Below are positions 34,873 to 43,361 of a stretch of 64,000 nucleotides of DNA, in pieces. The DNA is from an uncultured Dongia sp. (GTDB lineage Bacteria; Pseudomonadota; Alphaproteobacteria; Dongiales; Dongiaceae). The stretch is from contig NZ_CAKZGO010000023.1 of the NCBI RefSeq assembly GCF_936916975.1, positions 62,001-126,000 on the forward strand. The letters are read 5' to 3'. A program made the translations under genes and the position numbers. Below the pieces are notes generated by a model. The model was not told the DNA's origin. It did not search any database and was given only the letters and a program-made list of their open reading frames with translations. Every line of letters starts with the position of its first letter. Position 1 is the first letter of the stretch.

Positions 34873-35916
34873 ATGTTTGGGACTCTGGTGAAGCGTGGAT
34901 TGCCGCTGATGGCCGGTCTCTGCGCGCTGGTTGGAACAACCCTGGTGGCGGCCCAGGGGGCCGATGCGAAGGAACTGCGTGTTCTTGCTTGGCAGGGCTA
35001 TGCCGACGAAGATTGGGTCAAGGAGTTTGAGGAAAAATCCGGCGCAGATGTCAATGTGGTGTTCATCGGCACGGATGATGAGATCTGGGCCAAGATCAAG
35101 GGTTCCGAGGGCAAGGACTTCGATCTCTTTGCCGTCAATACCGCTCAGCTGCAGCGCTATATCGATGCTGGCCTGACGACGCCGATCGATCTGGACAACG
35201 TACCGAACCAAAAGGCGCAATTGCCGATCTTCAGCGACCTAACCAAGGTCAAGGGCGTCATGCGCGACGGCAAGGTGCACGCCATCCCGTTCTGCTTCGA
35301 TTCCATTGGCCTCATCTATGATACGGACAAGGTCAATCCGGCGCCGACATCAATGGACGTGTTGTGGGATGCGAAGTACAAAGGCAAAGTACTTGCCTAT
35401 GACAATGGCGAACACAACTTCTCGTTCACGGCGCTGACCTTGGGCATCGCCGATCCGTTCAACCTCACCGCTGCGCAGATGGACGAAATCAAGGCCAAGC
35501 TGGTGGCGCTCAAAGGCAATGTGTTGAGCTTCTACAGCACAGCCGATGAGGCTCTGCAGATCTATCAGAGCAATGACGTCGCCCTGATCTGGGCGAATTA
35601 CGGGCAGCAGCAGGTCAAGGCCATGCAGGATGCCGGCGCGCATATCGCCTATGTGAATCCAAGCGAGGGCGCGCTGGCCTGGCTCGACACCTGGGCTCTG
35701 ACCAGCGGTGTGCAGGACAAGGAATTGGCCGAGCAGTGGATCGATTTCGTGCTGCAAAAGAAGATCGGCGAGCAGTTGTCGCAGCGTACCGGTTTTGGCA
35801 ATACGGTCGCACCGTCGCCCAATGCCGGCGCCAATGACAAGCTGATCTATCTTGAAGCGGTCGAAGATCCGACCAAGCGTTCCGATCTGTGGAACGAGAT
35901 CAAAGCGGCGCAATAG
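34873..35916 (+). CDS. ABC transporter substrate-binding protein, PotD-like
   Basis: A 347-residue exported binding protein of the spermidine/putrescine-type family. Signal peptide residues 1-32; mature start ELRVLAWQGYADEDWVKEFEE is typical of PotD-like proteins (L-x-W-x-G-Y). Later IGLIYDTDKV and SYTLGI-like domain-exchange segments are normal. It begins at ATG 34873 behind a perfect AGGAGG. Specificity is not readable; the operon suggests a sugar acid or other small carboxylate rather than a polyamine. Followed by a strong intercistronic stem-loop. Confidence 0.92.
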   Translation: MFGTLVKRGLPLMAGLCALVGTTLVAAQGADAKELRVLAWQGYADEDWVKEFEEKSGADVNVVFIGTDDEIWAKIKGSEGKDFDLFAVNTAQLQRYIDAGLTTPIDLDNVPNQKAQLPIFSDLTKVKGVMRDGKVHAIPFCFDSIGLIYDTDKVNPAPTSMDVLWDAKYKGKVLAYDNGEHNFSFTALTLGIADPFNLTAAQMDEIKAKLVALKGNVLSFYSTADEALQIYQSNDVALIWANYGQQQVKAMQDAGAHIAYVNPSEGALAWLDTWALTSGVQDKELAEQWIDFVLQKKIGEQLSQRTGFGNTVAPSPNAGANDKLIYLEAVEDPTKRSDLWNEIKAAQ

Positions 35917-35990
35917 AGACATGGCGACACTCGGTCCGGCGACCCGTCGAGGCGGGTCGCCGGCCGATGTCGTTTGACCTGGCCATGTCT
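35917..35990 (+). other. Nested stem-loop between binding-protein and ATPase genes
   Basis: An 11-base perfect stem CCGGCGACCCG / CGGGTCGCCGG with a six-base loop (35936-35963) is enclosed by an outer nine-base stem AGACATGGC / GCCATGTCT (35917-35925 with 35982-35990). There is no U-run, so it is not an intrinsic terminator. Such structures usually protect the upstream mRNA and reduce downstream expression, giving excess binding protein. Confidence 0.65.
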
Positions 35991-36028
35991 TGCTTTACCC
36001 TGGATATTTCACTCTCGCCCGAGCCAAG

Positions 36029-37132
36029 ATGAGCACTGACAAGCTGCTGCTGGAATTGAAGGCCGTCTCCAAGAGCTTCGGCAGCACCAACGTGCTGGCA
36101 CATATCGATCTTGCGGTACGTGATGGCGAATTCATCACCATTCTTGGCCCGTCGGGCTCCGGCAAGACAACCATCCTGCGCATGATCGGCGGGTTCGAGA
36201 GCCCGAGCAGCGGCCAGATCCTGCTTGACGGTGCCGATATCAGCCCACTGCCGATCAACAAGCGACCGTTCAACACGGTATTTCAGGACTACGCCCTCTT
36301 TCCGCACATGACCGTGGCCGCCAATGTCGGCTACGGCCTCAAGGTGCGCGGAACGAAGAATGCCGAGATCACAGACCGCGTCAGCCAGGCCCTGGCGCTT
36401 GTGCAGCTGGCTGATTTTGCCGGTCGCTATCCAGCGCAACTGTCCGGCGGACAGCGCCAGCGGGTGGCGCTTGCGCGCGCCATCATCTGCCGGCCGCGTC
36501 TCATTCTGCTGGACGAGCCCCTGGCGGCGCTCGATGTCGAGTTGCGCCGTCACATGCAGCTCTTTCTCAAGGACATCCAGCGCGAGATCAAGACGACCTT
36601 CCTGTTCGTGACCCATGACCAGGAAGAGGCGATCGCCATGGCGGACCGCATCTGCGTCATGAATGCCGGACATATCCAGCAGCTGGGCTCGGCGCATGAA
36701 GTCTATTACCGCCCAGCCAATGAGTTCGTGGCGCGCTTTTTCGGCGACAACAACCTGATAGAAGGCCGCCTGCAGGAGACGGTGGATGGAATACGCTGGA
36801 TCGAGACACCGCTTGGTCGCCTGGCTTGCGCTATCGATGGCCAGGCCGGAGTTGCGGCGGCCTCGCTTGGGGCGCGGGCGTTTGCCGCCTTTCGGCCGGA
36901 ATCCCTGTCATTGACGCCCACGGGCCATGCCAGTGAAAATGCCACGCGTGGCTGCATCACCGCGTTGAGCTTTGCTGGCGCGCACACCCTGGCCAATGTC
37001 GCGGTCGATGCCGCCGAGCCGCTTAGCCTGAGGCTCCGTTTGCCCAGCCGCGTGGAAGGCGTCGCCGTGACACCGGGCATGATCGTCGACCTCTACTGGC
37101 GCGCGGTGGAATGCCGCCTGGTGCTGGTGTGA
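36029..37132 (+). CDS. ABC transporter ATPase, PotA-like
   Basis: A 367-residue importer ATPase. Walker A GPSGSGKTT (40-48), Q-loop FQDYALFPHMTV, signature LSGGQRQRVALARAI, Walker B LILLDEPLAALD, and H-loop FVTHDQEEA are all intact. The C-terminal part after about 240 is a TOBE regulatory domain. Start ATG 36029. It powers the permeases that follow; spacing to the first permease is one base. Confidence 0.95.
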   Translation: MSTDKLLLELKAVSKSFGSTNVLAHIDLAVRDGEFITILGPSGSGKTTILRMIGGFESPSSGQILLDGADISPLPINKRPFNTVFQDYALFPHMTVAANVGYGLKVRGTKNAEITDRVSQALALVQLADFAGRYPAQLSGGQRQRVALARAIICRPRLILLDEPLAALDVELRRHMQLFLKDIQREIKTTFLFVTHDQEEAIAMADRICVMNAGHIQQLGSAHEVYYRPANEFVARFFGDNNLIEGRLQETVDGIRWIETPLGRLACAIDGQAGVAAASLGARAFAAFRPESLSLTPTGHASENATRGCITALSFAGAHTLANVAVDAAEPLSLRLRLPSRVEGVAVTPGMIVDLYWRAVECRLVLV

Positions 37133-37133
37133 G

Positions 37134-38003
37134 ATGAGCAGACGCCGGTTCAAGCCAGCTACTGCCAGCAGCCATTGGCCCGCGACCGGCGCGGTGTTCG
37201 CCTTCCCGATCGCATTCATCCTGCTGCCGTTAGCGGCATTCCTGGCCTATAGCTTTTTCTGGACCGAACAGGGTGTCATGTCCTACGCCCTGACCTTGCG
37301 AAACTACGCCCGCTTCTTCACCGATCCGGTGTTCCTGCCGGTCCTGCGGCAGACATGCGTTCTTTGCCTTGAGGTTGCATTTCTCACCGTTCTCGCCGGA
37401 TACCCGGTCGCCTATTTCCTGGCCAGCCTGCGCGGCCGCATCCGCTATATCCTGCTGATGCTGATGCTGGTGCCGCTGCTCATGAGTTATGTCATCAAGA
37501 TCTACGCAATTCGCAGCATTCTCGGTGGCCATGGCGCACTCAATCGCGCCTTGCTCTGGCTGGGGTTGATCGATGAGCCGTTGACGGTCTTCGTATTCAA
37601 CCTCAATGCGGTGCTCCTCACTCTGACGGTACTGCTGATACCGTTCGCCGTGCTGCCGATCTTCCTGTCGCTGGAACGCATCCCACGTTCACTCATGGAT
37701 GCCTCGGCAGATCTTGGCGCCAGCGCAACCCAGACTTTCATGAGGGTCATTCTGCCGCTGAGCCTGCCAGGCACGATCACGGCGCTGACCTTTGTCTTCG
37801 TACTGGCGATCGGCGACTTCCTCACGCCGCAAATGGTCGGCGGCCAGAGCGGCTTCACTTTCGGACGCATCATCTACAGCCAGTTCGGCACGGCCTTCAA
37901 CTGGCCGTTCGGCGCCGCCTTGTCGGTGATCCTGGCCGTGGTGGTGATTGCCGCCATTGCTTTGGGAACCATCTTTGGGCGCGACCGGAGTGCCCTGAAA
38001 TGA
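37134..38003 (+). CDS. ABC transporter permease, PotB-like
   Basis: A 289-residue inner-membrane permease with about six helices, beginning with a cytoplasmic basic N-terminus. The EAA coupling loop is DASADLGASATQTFMRVILPLSLPG, the contact point with the ATPase. The family pattern QMVGGQSGFTFGRIIYSQF follows. It starts two bases after the ATPase stop and overlaps the next permease by four bases, so the set is translated as one unit. Confidence 0.95.
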   Translation: MSRRRFKPATASSHWPATGAVFAFPIAFILLPLAAFLAYSFFWTEQGVMSYALTLRNYARFFTDPVFLPVLRQTCVLCLEVAFLTVLAGYPVAYFLASLRGRIRYILLMLMLVPLLMSYVIKIYAIRSILGGHGALNRALLWLGLIDEPLTVFVFNLNAVLLTLTVLLIPFAVLPIFLSLERIPRSLMDASADLGASATQTFMRVILPLSLPGTITALTFVFVLAIGDFLTPQMVGGQSGFTFGRIIYSQFGTAFNWPFGAALSVILAVVVIAAIALGTIFGRDRSALK

Positions 38004-38794
38004 CCCGCGATTCGCGCGGCAACTGGTTCCTGGCCGGCTTTACCTTGCTGGTGTTCATCCTGCTCTATGGTCCGATCTTCGTCCCCATCGCCTCGTCCTT
38101 TTTTGCCTTGAAGCAGGGTGTGGTGAATTGGCAGCAACCGACAACCCTGGCCTATGTCACTCTCGCCTCGAACGAAGGCATCCTGGTGGCGCTGCGCAAC
38201 ACGATGATCGTGGGTGTCTCTGCCGTCGTCTGTTCGCTCATCCTCGGCATGGCAAGCGCGCTCTACTTCAACAGCGGCCGTTCAAAGGGTCGTGCCCTGC
38301 TGCAGTTCATCATTTTCCTGCCGTTCCTGATGCCGCCGATCATCACCGGACTTGCGCTGCTGATCTATTTTCGCGAAATCGATTTTGACCGATCCCTGGT
38401 CACGGTCATCATCGGCCATACGGTCTTCGTCCTGGCCCTGGTCTATCGCACACTGCTGGTGCGCCTCCAATCGTTGAGCCGGAGCCTGGTCGAGGCGTCC
38501 TATGATCTTGGCGCCAGCGGGTTCCAGACCTTTCGCTACGTGCTCCTGCCGAATCTCACCAGCGCGATGATCGGCGCTGGCGTTCTGGCCTTTGCCCTTT
38601 CGTTCGACGAAACCATGATTACCCTGCTCGTCACCGGCACCGATAACACGCTGCCGACAAGGCTTTGGGCAATGATGCGCCTTGGCTTCACCCCGGACAT
38701 CAACGCCCTGGTGGCAGTCATCCTGGCCCTGACCACCCTCATGTGCCTGCTGGCGGCACGCTATTTGATGCCGCGGGAGTCGACCGGCACCTAA
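38000..38794 (+). CDS. ABC transporter permease, PotC-like
   Basis: A 264-residue second permease with six predicted helices. The EAA loop is EASYDLGASGFQTFRYVLLPNL and the last helices contain SFDETMITLLVTGTDNTLPTRLW (cut), typical of PotC. It forms a heterodimer with the previous permease. It is the last gene before a 500-base non-coding region. Confidence 0.95.
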   Translation: MTRDSRGNWFLAGFTLLVFILLYGPIFVPIASSFFALKQGVVNWQQPTTLAYVTLASNEGILVALRNTMIVGVSAVVCSLILGMASALYFNSGRSKGRALLQFIIFLPFLMPPIITGLALLIYFREIDFDRSLVTVIIGHTVFVLALVYRTLLVRLQSLSRSLVEASYDLGASGFQTFRYVLLPNLTSAMIGAGVLAFALSFDETMITLLVTGTDNTLPTRLWAMMRLGFTPDINALVAVILALTTLMCLLAARYLMPRESTGT

Positions 38795-38839
38795 TGCACC
38801 TTCTGGCTCATATGGGGAACCGCACGATGGCAAGGCTTT

Positions 38840-39004
38840 CTTCCCAAATGACGCCAGGACGGTAAAGCCATCGAGCCCTCTGCCGATCGAGACGGTCAGG
38901 CGCGTTGCAACGAGGGTGAGGGCGAGCAGGGCGACCAGGCTGAACCACAGCGGGGCCAGGGGAAGCCGGACTCCCCATCTGTTCTGTCGCACCATTTGTC
39001 TCAT
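38840..39004 (-). pseudogene. Possible N-terminal fragment of a permease (relic)
   Basis: On the minus strand an ATG at 39004 follows GCGGAG and opens a frame whose first 50 residues look like a permease N-terminus: basic MRQMVRQNRWGVRLPL, then helix WFSLVALLALTLVATRL and TVSIGRG. After about residue 55 the frame loses character and becomes antisense of the permease gene. The identity of the parent is uncertain. The remaining gap 39005-39312 holds only promoter-like AT-rich DNA and two operator-like sites. Confidence 0.3.
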
Positions 39005-39112
39005 CTCCGCGAGTCCGGAGAGGGGGCATCAGAACGTGAGCAGCCGTGGACTGCGCCGCTCGGCATAGCTCTTTCCTGACGATGCTCACCCTCACACTTT
39101 CAATAAAAATGC

Positions 39113-39125
39113 ATATTGGATACAA
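39113..39125 (-). promoter_or_regulatory. GntR-type operator-like motif, copy A
   Basis: On the minus strand this reads TTGTATCCAATAT, identical over 13 bases to 45103-45115. It lies in the AT-rich gap upstream of the DapA-like gene. Confidence 0.5.
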
Positions 39126-39256
39126 AATGATATGACGCAGAACGTCGGGAAAATTCAAAAATATTAGCATTACCAATGTTTTATAGAGTTCTCTGAGAAA
39201 TTTCGATTGCAACGAGATCCAAATTTTGCACTGGACAAAGTCGTCTAATTTTGTAG

Positions 39257-39273
39257 ATTGGATCCAATATTGG
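39257..39273. promoter_or_regulatory. Operator-like motif, copy B (before the DapA-like gene)
   Basis: ATTGGATCCAAT (39257-39268) and CCAATATTGG (39264-39273) are overlapping palindromes that share ATCCAATAT with the other copies. The site is 40 bases before the DapA-like start. Confidence 0.5.
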
Positions 39274-39312
39274 CGCGACGGCGAACGTCGCTATGGGCAG
39301 AAGGGTGCTTTG

Positions 39313-40221
39313 ATGACGCAGTGGACAGGGGTTTTCCCCGCGGTGACGACCAAGCTCGATCAGGATGGGTCGATCAATATCAAGGCGACGCAGGAGAGCC
39401 TCAGCCGCCTGATTGATGCCGGCGTGTCGGGTGTCATCGTTCTGCCCATGCTGGGCGAAAACGCGTCGCTGGCGCCGGCGGAGAAGGAGCGCGTCATCCG
39501 TGCCGCCAAGGAAGTCGTCGCCGGCCGCGTGCCGCTGCTCTCTGGCCTCGCCGAGATTTCGACCGATGTCGCCGCCGCCACCGCGCGCAATTTCCAGAGT
39601 TACGGCGCCGAGGGCCTGATGGTGTTTCCCAGTATCGCTTATAAATCGGACCCGCGTGAAACGGCGGATTGGTACCGCGCCATCGCCAAGGCGAGCGATC
39701 TGCCGATCATGATCTACAACAATCCGATCGCCTATGGCGTCGACGTCACACCGGCCATCCTCAAGGAACTCGCCGATCTGCCGACCATCGTTGCGGTGAA
39801 GGAAGAAACCGGCGACGTGCGCCGCGTCACCGACATGTATATCGAACTAGGCACCCGCTACCAGATCTTCTGCGGCGTCGATGACCAGATCGTCGAAAGC
39901 ATGGCGCTGGGCGCCGTCGGCTGGGTCTCCGGCATGACCAATGCCTGGCCCAAGGAATGCGTCAGCATTTTCAACCTATGTGCCCAAGGCAAGTTTGCCG
40001 AGGCGCGCGAGATCTATCACATCATGACACCGGCCTTCCATCTCGATACCCATGTCAAGCTGGTGCAGTACATCAAGTTTGCTGAGCATCTGGCCTACGG
40101 CGCGCCGGAATGGACCCGCGCTCCGCGCTTAGCCTTGGTGGGCGAGGAGCGTGCGCGCGTCACCGAGATCATCAACAGGACCATCAAGCAGTTGGAAGCG
40201 CGCGCACGCCGCGCCGCCTGA
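39313..40221 (+). CDS. DapA-family lyase/dehydratase (KDA dehydratase- or HypD-like)
   Basis: A 302-residue dihydrodipicolinate-synthase-family TIM barrel. The Schiff-base Lys is K163 (IVAVKEETGD) and the catalytic Tyr is Y135 (IMIYNNP). The substrate loop reads LPMLGENASL, not GTTGE, so it is not a true DapA. Members with this pattern dehydrate 2-keto-3-deoxy-L-arabonate or deaminate pyrroline-4-hydroxy-2-carboxylate, both giving 2-oxoglutarate semialdehyde. An aldehyde dehydrogenase follows after 38 bases. ATG 39313 chosen on homology; the 29 residues upstream do not resemble the family. Confidence 0.88.
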   Translation: MTQWTGVFPAVTTKLDQDGSINIKATQESLSRLIDAGVSGVIVLPMLGENASLAPAEKERVIRAAKEVVAGRVPLLSGLAEISTDVAAATARNFQSYGAEGLMVFPSIAYKSDPRETADWYRAIAKASDLPIMIYNNPIAYGVDVTPAILKELADLPTIVAVKEETGDVRRVTDMYIELGTRYQIFCGVDDQIVESMALGAVGWVSGMTNAWPKECVSIFNLCAQGKFAEAREIYHIMTPAFHLDTHVKLVQYIKFAEHLAYGAPEWTRAPRLALVGEERARVTEIINRTIKQLEARARRAA

Positions 40222-40259
40222 TCCTCTTATCCATCTCTCCTGCGGAGACGTCTTTCGCC

Positions 40260-41756
40260 ATGCATGCGGGTCCACCCATCACTGCTGCTGATATTGACCG
40301 CGTACGCGACGTTGCGGCGCGCCTCAACGCGGCCTGGATCGGTGGCAGATTCGTCTCTGGCAAGGGACTCGTGCGCCGGAACGACCTCTCGCCCTATGAC
40401 GGCCGCGTGCTGGCTGCAGTCGAGATGTCCGATGCATCTCAAGTTGACGCTGCCGTACAGGCGGCAACGCAGGCACTGAAAGGCCCGTGGCGCGACATGG
40501 GCCCTCAGGGCCGCGCGCTGCTGCTGCGCAAGCTCGCCGATGCTATCGAAGCCAACACGCAGGAATTCGCGCTGCTGGAAAGCCTCGATGTCGGCAAGCC
40601 CATCCAGCATGCGCTGAACGACGATGTGCCGACCACGGTCGGCGTCCTCCGCTGGTACGCAAGCCTGGTCGAGACAGCCTATGACATGGCGCCGACGCGG
40701 CGCCAGGGTGTCCTTGTGCAGATCGCGCGCGAGCCGCAGGGTGTCGTGGGTATCGTCCTCCCCTGGAACTACCCGCTGACGACCCTGGCGCTGAAGCTGG
40801 GGCCGGCACTCGCAGCCGGCAACACGGTGGTGTGCAAGCCGGCGGATGACACGCCGCTCACCACGATCCGCCTGGCGCAGCTCGCCAGTGAGATCGGCTT
40901 TCCGCCCGGTGTCATCAATGTCGTGCCGGGGACCGGCAAGGAAGCGGGGAGGGCCTTGGGTCTCCATCCCGATGTGTCGGCGATCAACTTCACTGGCTCG
41001 ACCGCGACCGGCCGGCAGTTCCTGCATTATTCGGCGGACTCGAACCTCAAGGAAATCTCGCTGGAATGCGGCGGCAAGAATCCCGCCATCATTCTGCCCG
41101 ATGCCGATCTCGCCCGCGTCGGTGACGATCTGGCGACCGGGTTCCTGATGAATTCCGGGCAGCTCTGCTCCTCCATCTCCCGCATCCTCGCCCCACGCGA
41201 GCGTGAGGCTGAGATCAGGACGTTCCTCGCAAACAAGATGGCGGAATGGCCGATCGGCGATCCGTTCGACTCCCGCACGCGCATCGGGCCGCTGGTCAGC
41301 GACATCCATGCCGCCAAGGTCAACCGCGCGATCGAGGATGAAAAGCGCCGTAACAACGACCTTATCGTTTCCACGGCGGATGTGACCGGCGCCTCGGCGC
41401 GCTTGGTGGCGCCGATCGTCTTCTTCAACGTCGCCGAACCATCACCTGCCTGGACTGAGGAGATTTTCGGGCCCGTGTTGTCGGTGCGCTTCTATGATGA
41501 CCTCTCGGACGCCATCGCCAGCGCCAATGCCACGATCTACGGCCTCAGCGCCTATGTCTTTGGCAAAGATGGCAAATCGATCAGCGAGGCGGCGGCGGAA
41601 CTCGATGCCGGCTTCGTCGCGGTCAATGCGTTCTGCGAAGGCGACTTCACCACCCCCTTCGGCGGCTTCAAGACCTCCGGCTTCGGCGGCAAGGATAAGG
41701 GCATTCAGTCATTGGACCAGTATTCGCGCACGAAGAGTGTCTGGTGGGCGGTCTGA
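40260..41756 (+). CDS. NAD(P)-dependent aldehyde dehydrogenase
   Basis: A 498-residue aldehyde dehydrogenase superfamily member. Catalytic C303 (NSGQLCSS), general base E269 (LECGGKNP) and oxyanion Asn N170 (LPWNYP) are all present, with FTGST cofactor motif at 244-248. C-terminal PFGGFKTSGFGGKDKG is normal. By context it could oxidise 2-oxoglutarate semialdehyde to 2-oxoglutarate after the DapA-like step, or the aldehyde made by the GMC enzyme. ATG 40260 follows GCGGAG. Its stop overlaps the next start. Confidence 0.92.
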   Translation: MHAGPPITAADIDRVRDVAARLNAAWIGGRFVSGKGLVRRNDLSPYDGRVLAAVEMSDASQVDAAVQAATQALKGPWRDMGPQGRALLLRKLADAIEANTQEFALLESLDVGKPIQHALNDDVPTTVGVLRWYASLVETAYDMAPTRRQGVLVQIAREPQGVVGIVLPWNYPLTTLALKLGPALAAGNTVVCKPADDTPLTTIRLAQLASEIGFPPGVINVVPGTGKEAGRALGLHPDVSAINFTGSTATGRQFLHYSADSNLKEISLECGGKNPAIILPDADLARVGDDLATGFLMNSGQLCSSISRILAPREREAEIRTFLANKMAEWPIGDPFDSRTRIGPLVSDIHAAKVNRAIEDEKRRNNDLIVSTADVTGASARLVAPIVFFNVAEPSPAWTEEIFGPVLSVRFYDDLSDAIASANATIYGLSAYVFGKDGKSISEAAAELDAGFVAVNAFCEGDFTTPFGGFKTSGFGGKDKGIQSLDQYSRTKSVWWAV

Positions 41757-42331
41757 TGACCCGTTTCGCCGATCTCACCTGGCTCAATCCGCCGCTGCAC
41801 AGCGAGCTGCGCGGCGAGGATCTGCTCGTCCGCACCAGGAACGCGACCGACTTCTGGCACAAGACTTTCTATGGATTCCAGCGGCATAGCGGGCATTTTC
41901 TGCACCAGACCGTGACCGGCGATTTTTCGGCCGAGGTGACGGTGGTGGGGCAATACGACCATCTCTATGACCAGGCGGGCTTGATGGCGCGGTTGGATGA
42001 GACGCATTGGGTCAAGACCGGGATCGAGTTGACCGACGGGGCGATCCATCTCTCGGTCGTCATCACCAATGGCCAATCCGATTGGTCGCTGTTCCAATGC
42101 CCTGTAAAACCTGACGGAATCCGGATCCGGCTGACGCGGCACGCTGAATCCATCCGGGTGCAATACCTCGATTCCGAGGGTCATTGGAAGATCGCCCGGC
42201 TGGGGTATTTGCCGCCGCGGGAGGCCATCGAGGTGGGTGTGATGTGCTGCTCTCCGGAGCGGGAAGGGTTCGAAGTGCTGTTCAAAAATCTAACAATTGG
42301 AACTGCGATTGCGAGGCAATTGCATGAATAA
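41756..42331 (+). CDS. DUF1349 (concanavalin-like) protein
   Basis: A 191-residue DUF1349 protein, a lectin-like beta-sandwich. Family segments are LRTRNATDFWHKTFYG-like VRTRNATDFWHKTFYGF, DQAGLMARLDETHWVKTGIELTDG (cut), SVVITNGQSDWS and GVMCCSPEREGFEVLFKN. The family likely binds carbohydrate; no enzymatic role is proven. Start ATG overlaps the previous stop (TGATG-type), and its end overlaps the next gene by eight bases. Confidence 0.85.
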   Translation: MTRFADLTWLNPPLHSELRGEDLLVRTRNATDFWHKTFYGFQRHSGHFLHQTVTGDFSAEVTVVGQYDHLYDQAGLMARLDETHWVKTGIELTDGAIHLSVVITNGQSDWSLFQCPVKPDGIRIRLTRHAESIRVQYLDSEGHWKIARLGYLPPREAIEVGVMCCSPEREGFEVLFKNLTIGTAIARQLHE

Positions 42332-43361
42332 CGCCTCTGCCAAGTCGGTCCGTTGGGCGATCATCGGGGCGAGTCAAATTGCCCGCTCCTGGGTCGCCGG
42401 GGCGATCCGAGCGACCGACCGGGGCGAGCTGGTCAGCCTGATGAGCCGCGACCAGGCGAGGGGCGAGGACTTCGCCAAAGCGTTCGGGATCCCCAAGGTC
42501 GTCACCTCACTGGAGGGCGTCTGGGAGGACGCTGGCGTGGATGCGGTCTATATCTCGACCGCGAATGCCCGGCACCGGGAGATCGCGGTGGCGGCGGCGG
42601 CGGCCGGCAAGCATGTGCTGTGCGAGAAGCCGCTCAGCCTGGAACTTGATGAGGCGGTCGAGATGGCGGAGGCCTGCGACAAGGCCGGCGTCATTATGGG
42701 CACCAACCATCATATGCGCGCAGCGGCGACGCATATTGCGATCCGTGACCTGGTGAAGAGCGGGGCCATCGGCAAGCCGCTCGCCGCCCGCGCGATGTAT
42801 TGCGAATACCTGCCGGTCGAATTGCAGACCTGGCGCACGACGGATACCAGCCAGGGTGGCGTCATTTATGACCTCACCGTCCACAATGTCGACGCGCTGC
42901 GCTTTGCGCTGGGCTTTGAGCCCCAAGAGGTCATGTCGATGAAGGCGTCGAGCCTCATCGGCAAGAACGGGGTCGAGGACCAGACGCAATCGGTGATCAG
43001 ATTCGAGAAGGACCTCATCGCCTATTCCCATGAAGGCTATGCCTTTGCGCATCATGAGACAGCGCTGGAGATTCATGGCTCAGAGGGTGGCATCTATGGT
43101 CGCGGGATCATGGATGAGGCGCCTTCTGGCCAAGTCTATCTGCGGCGCGGCAAAGAAATGACCGAGGTCCCGGTCATCCCGGTCAATCTCTATGAAGGCA
43201 CGGTTTCGCAATTCAACGCGGCGGTGCTGGATGGCGGTGCGCCCAAGGCGACGGGGTGGGATGGGGTACGATCGCTGGCAACGGCATTGGCGGTGCGTGA
43301 ATCATGCCGCACTGGCCAGAAAGTTGCTGTCCCGCAGTTCAACGGCGGGGGGCGAACATGA
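42324..43361 (+). CDS. Gfo/Idh/MocA-family oxidoreductase
   Basis: A 345-residue two-domain oxidoreductase. N-terminal Rossmann fold IIGASQIARSWVAGAIR (13-29), nucleotide contact TANARHREIAVAAAAAGKHVLCEKP (cut, with the EKP Lys), and the C-terminal (beta) domain with the QGGVIYDLTVHNVDALRFALG signature, whose His is catalytic. Acts on a sugar, inositol or sugar-like cyclic polyol with NAD(P). ATG 42324 is behind GAGG. The end overlaps the GMC gene by four bases (ATGA). Confidence 0.9.
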   Translation: MNNASAKSVRWAIIGASQIARSWVAGAIRATDRGELVSLMSRDQARGEDFAKAFGIPKVVTSLEGVWEDAGVDAVYISTANARHREIAVAAAAAGKHVLCEKPLSLELDEAVEMAEACDKAGVIMGTNHHMRAAATHIAIRDLVKSGAIGKPLAARAMYCEYLPVELQTWRTTDTSQGGVIYDLTVHNVDALRFALGFEPQEVMSMKASSLIGKNGVEDQTQSVIRFEKDLIAYSHEGYAFAHHETALEIHGSEGGIYGRGIMDEAPSGQVYLRRGKEMTEVPVIPVNLYEGTVSQFNAAVLDGGAPKATGWDGVRSLATALAVRESCRTGQKVAVPQFNGGGRT

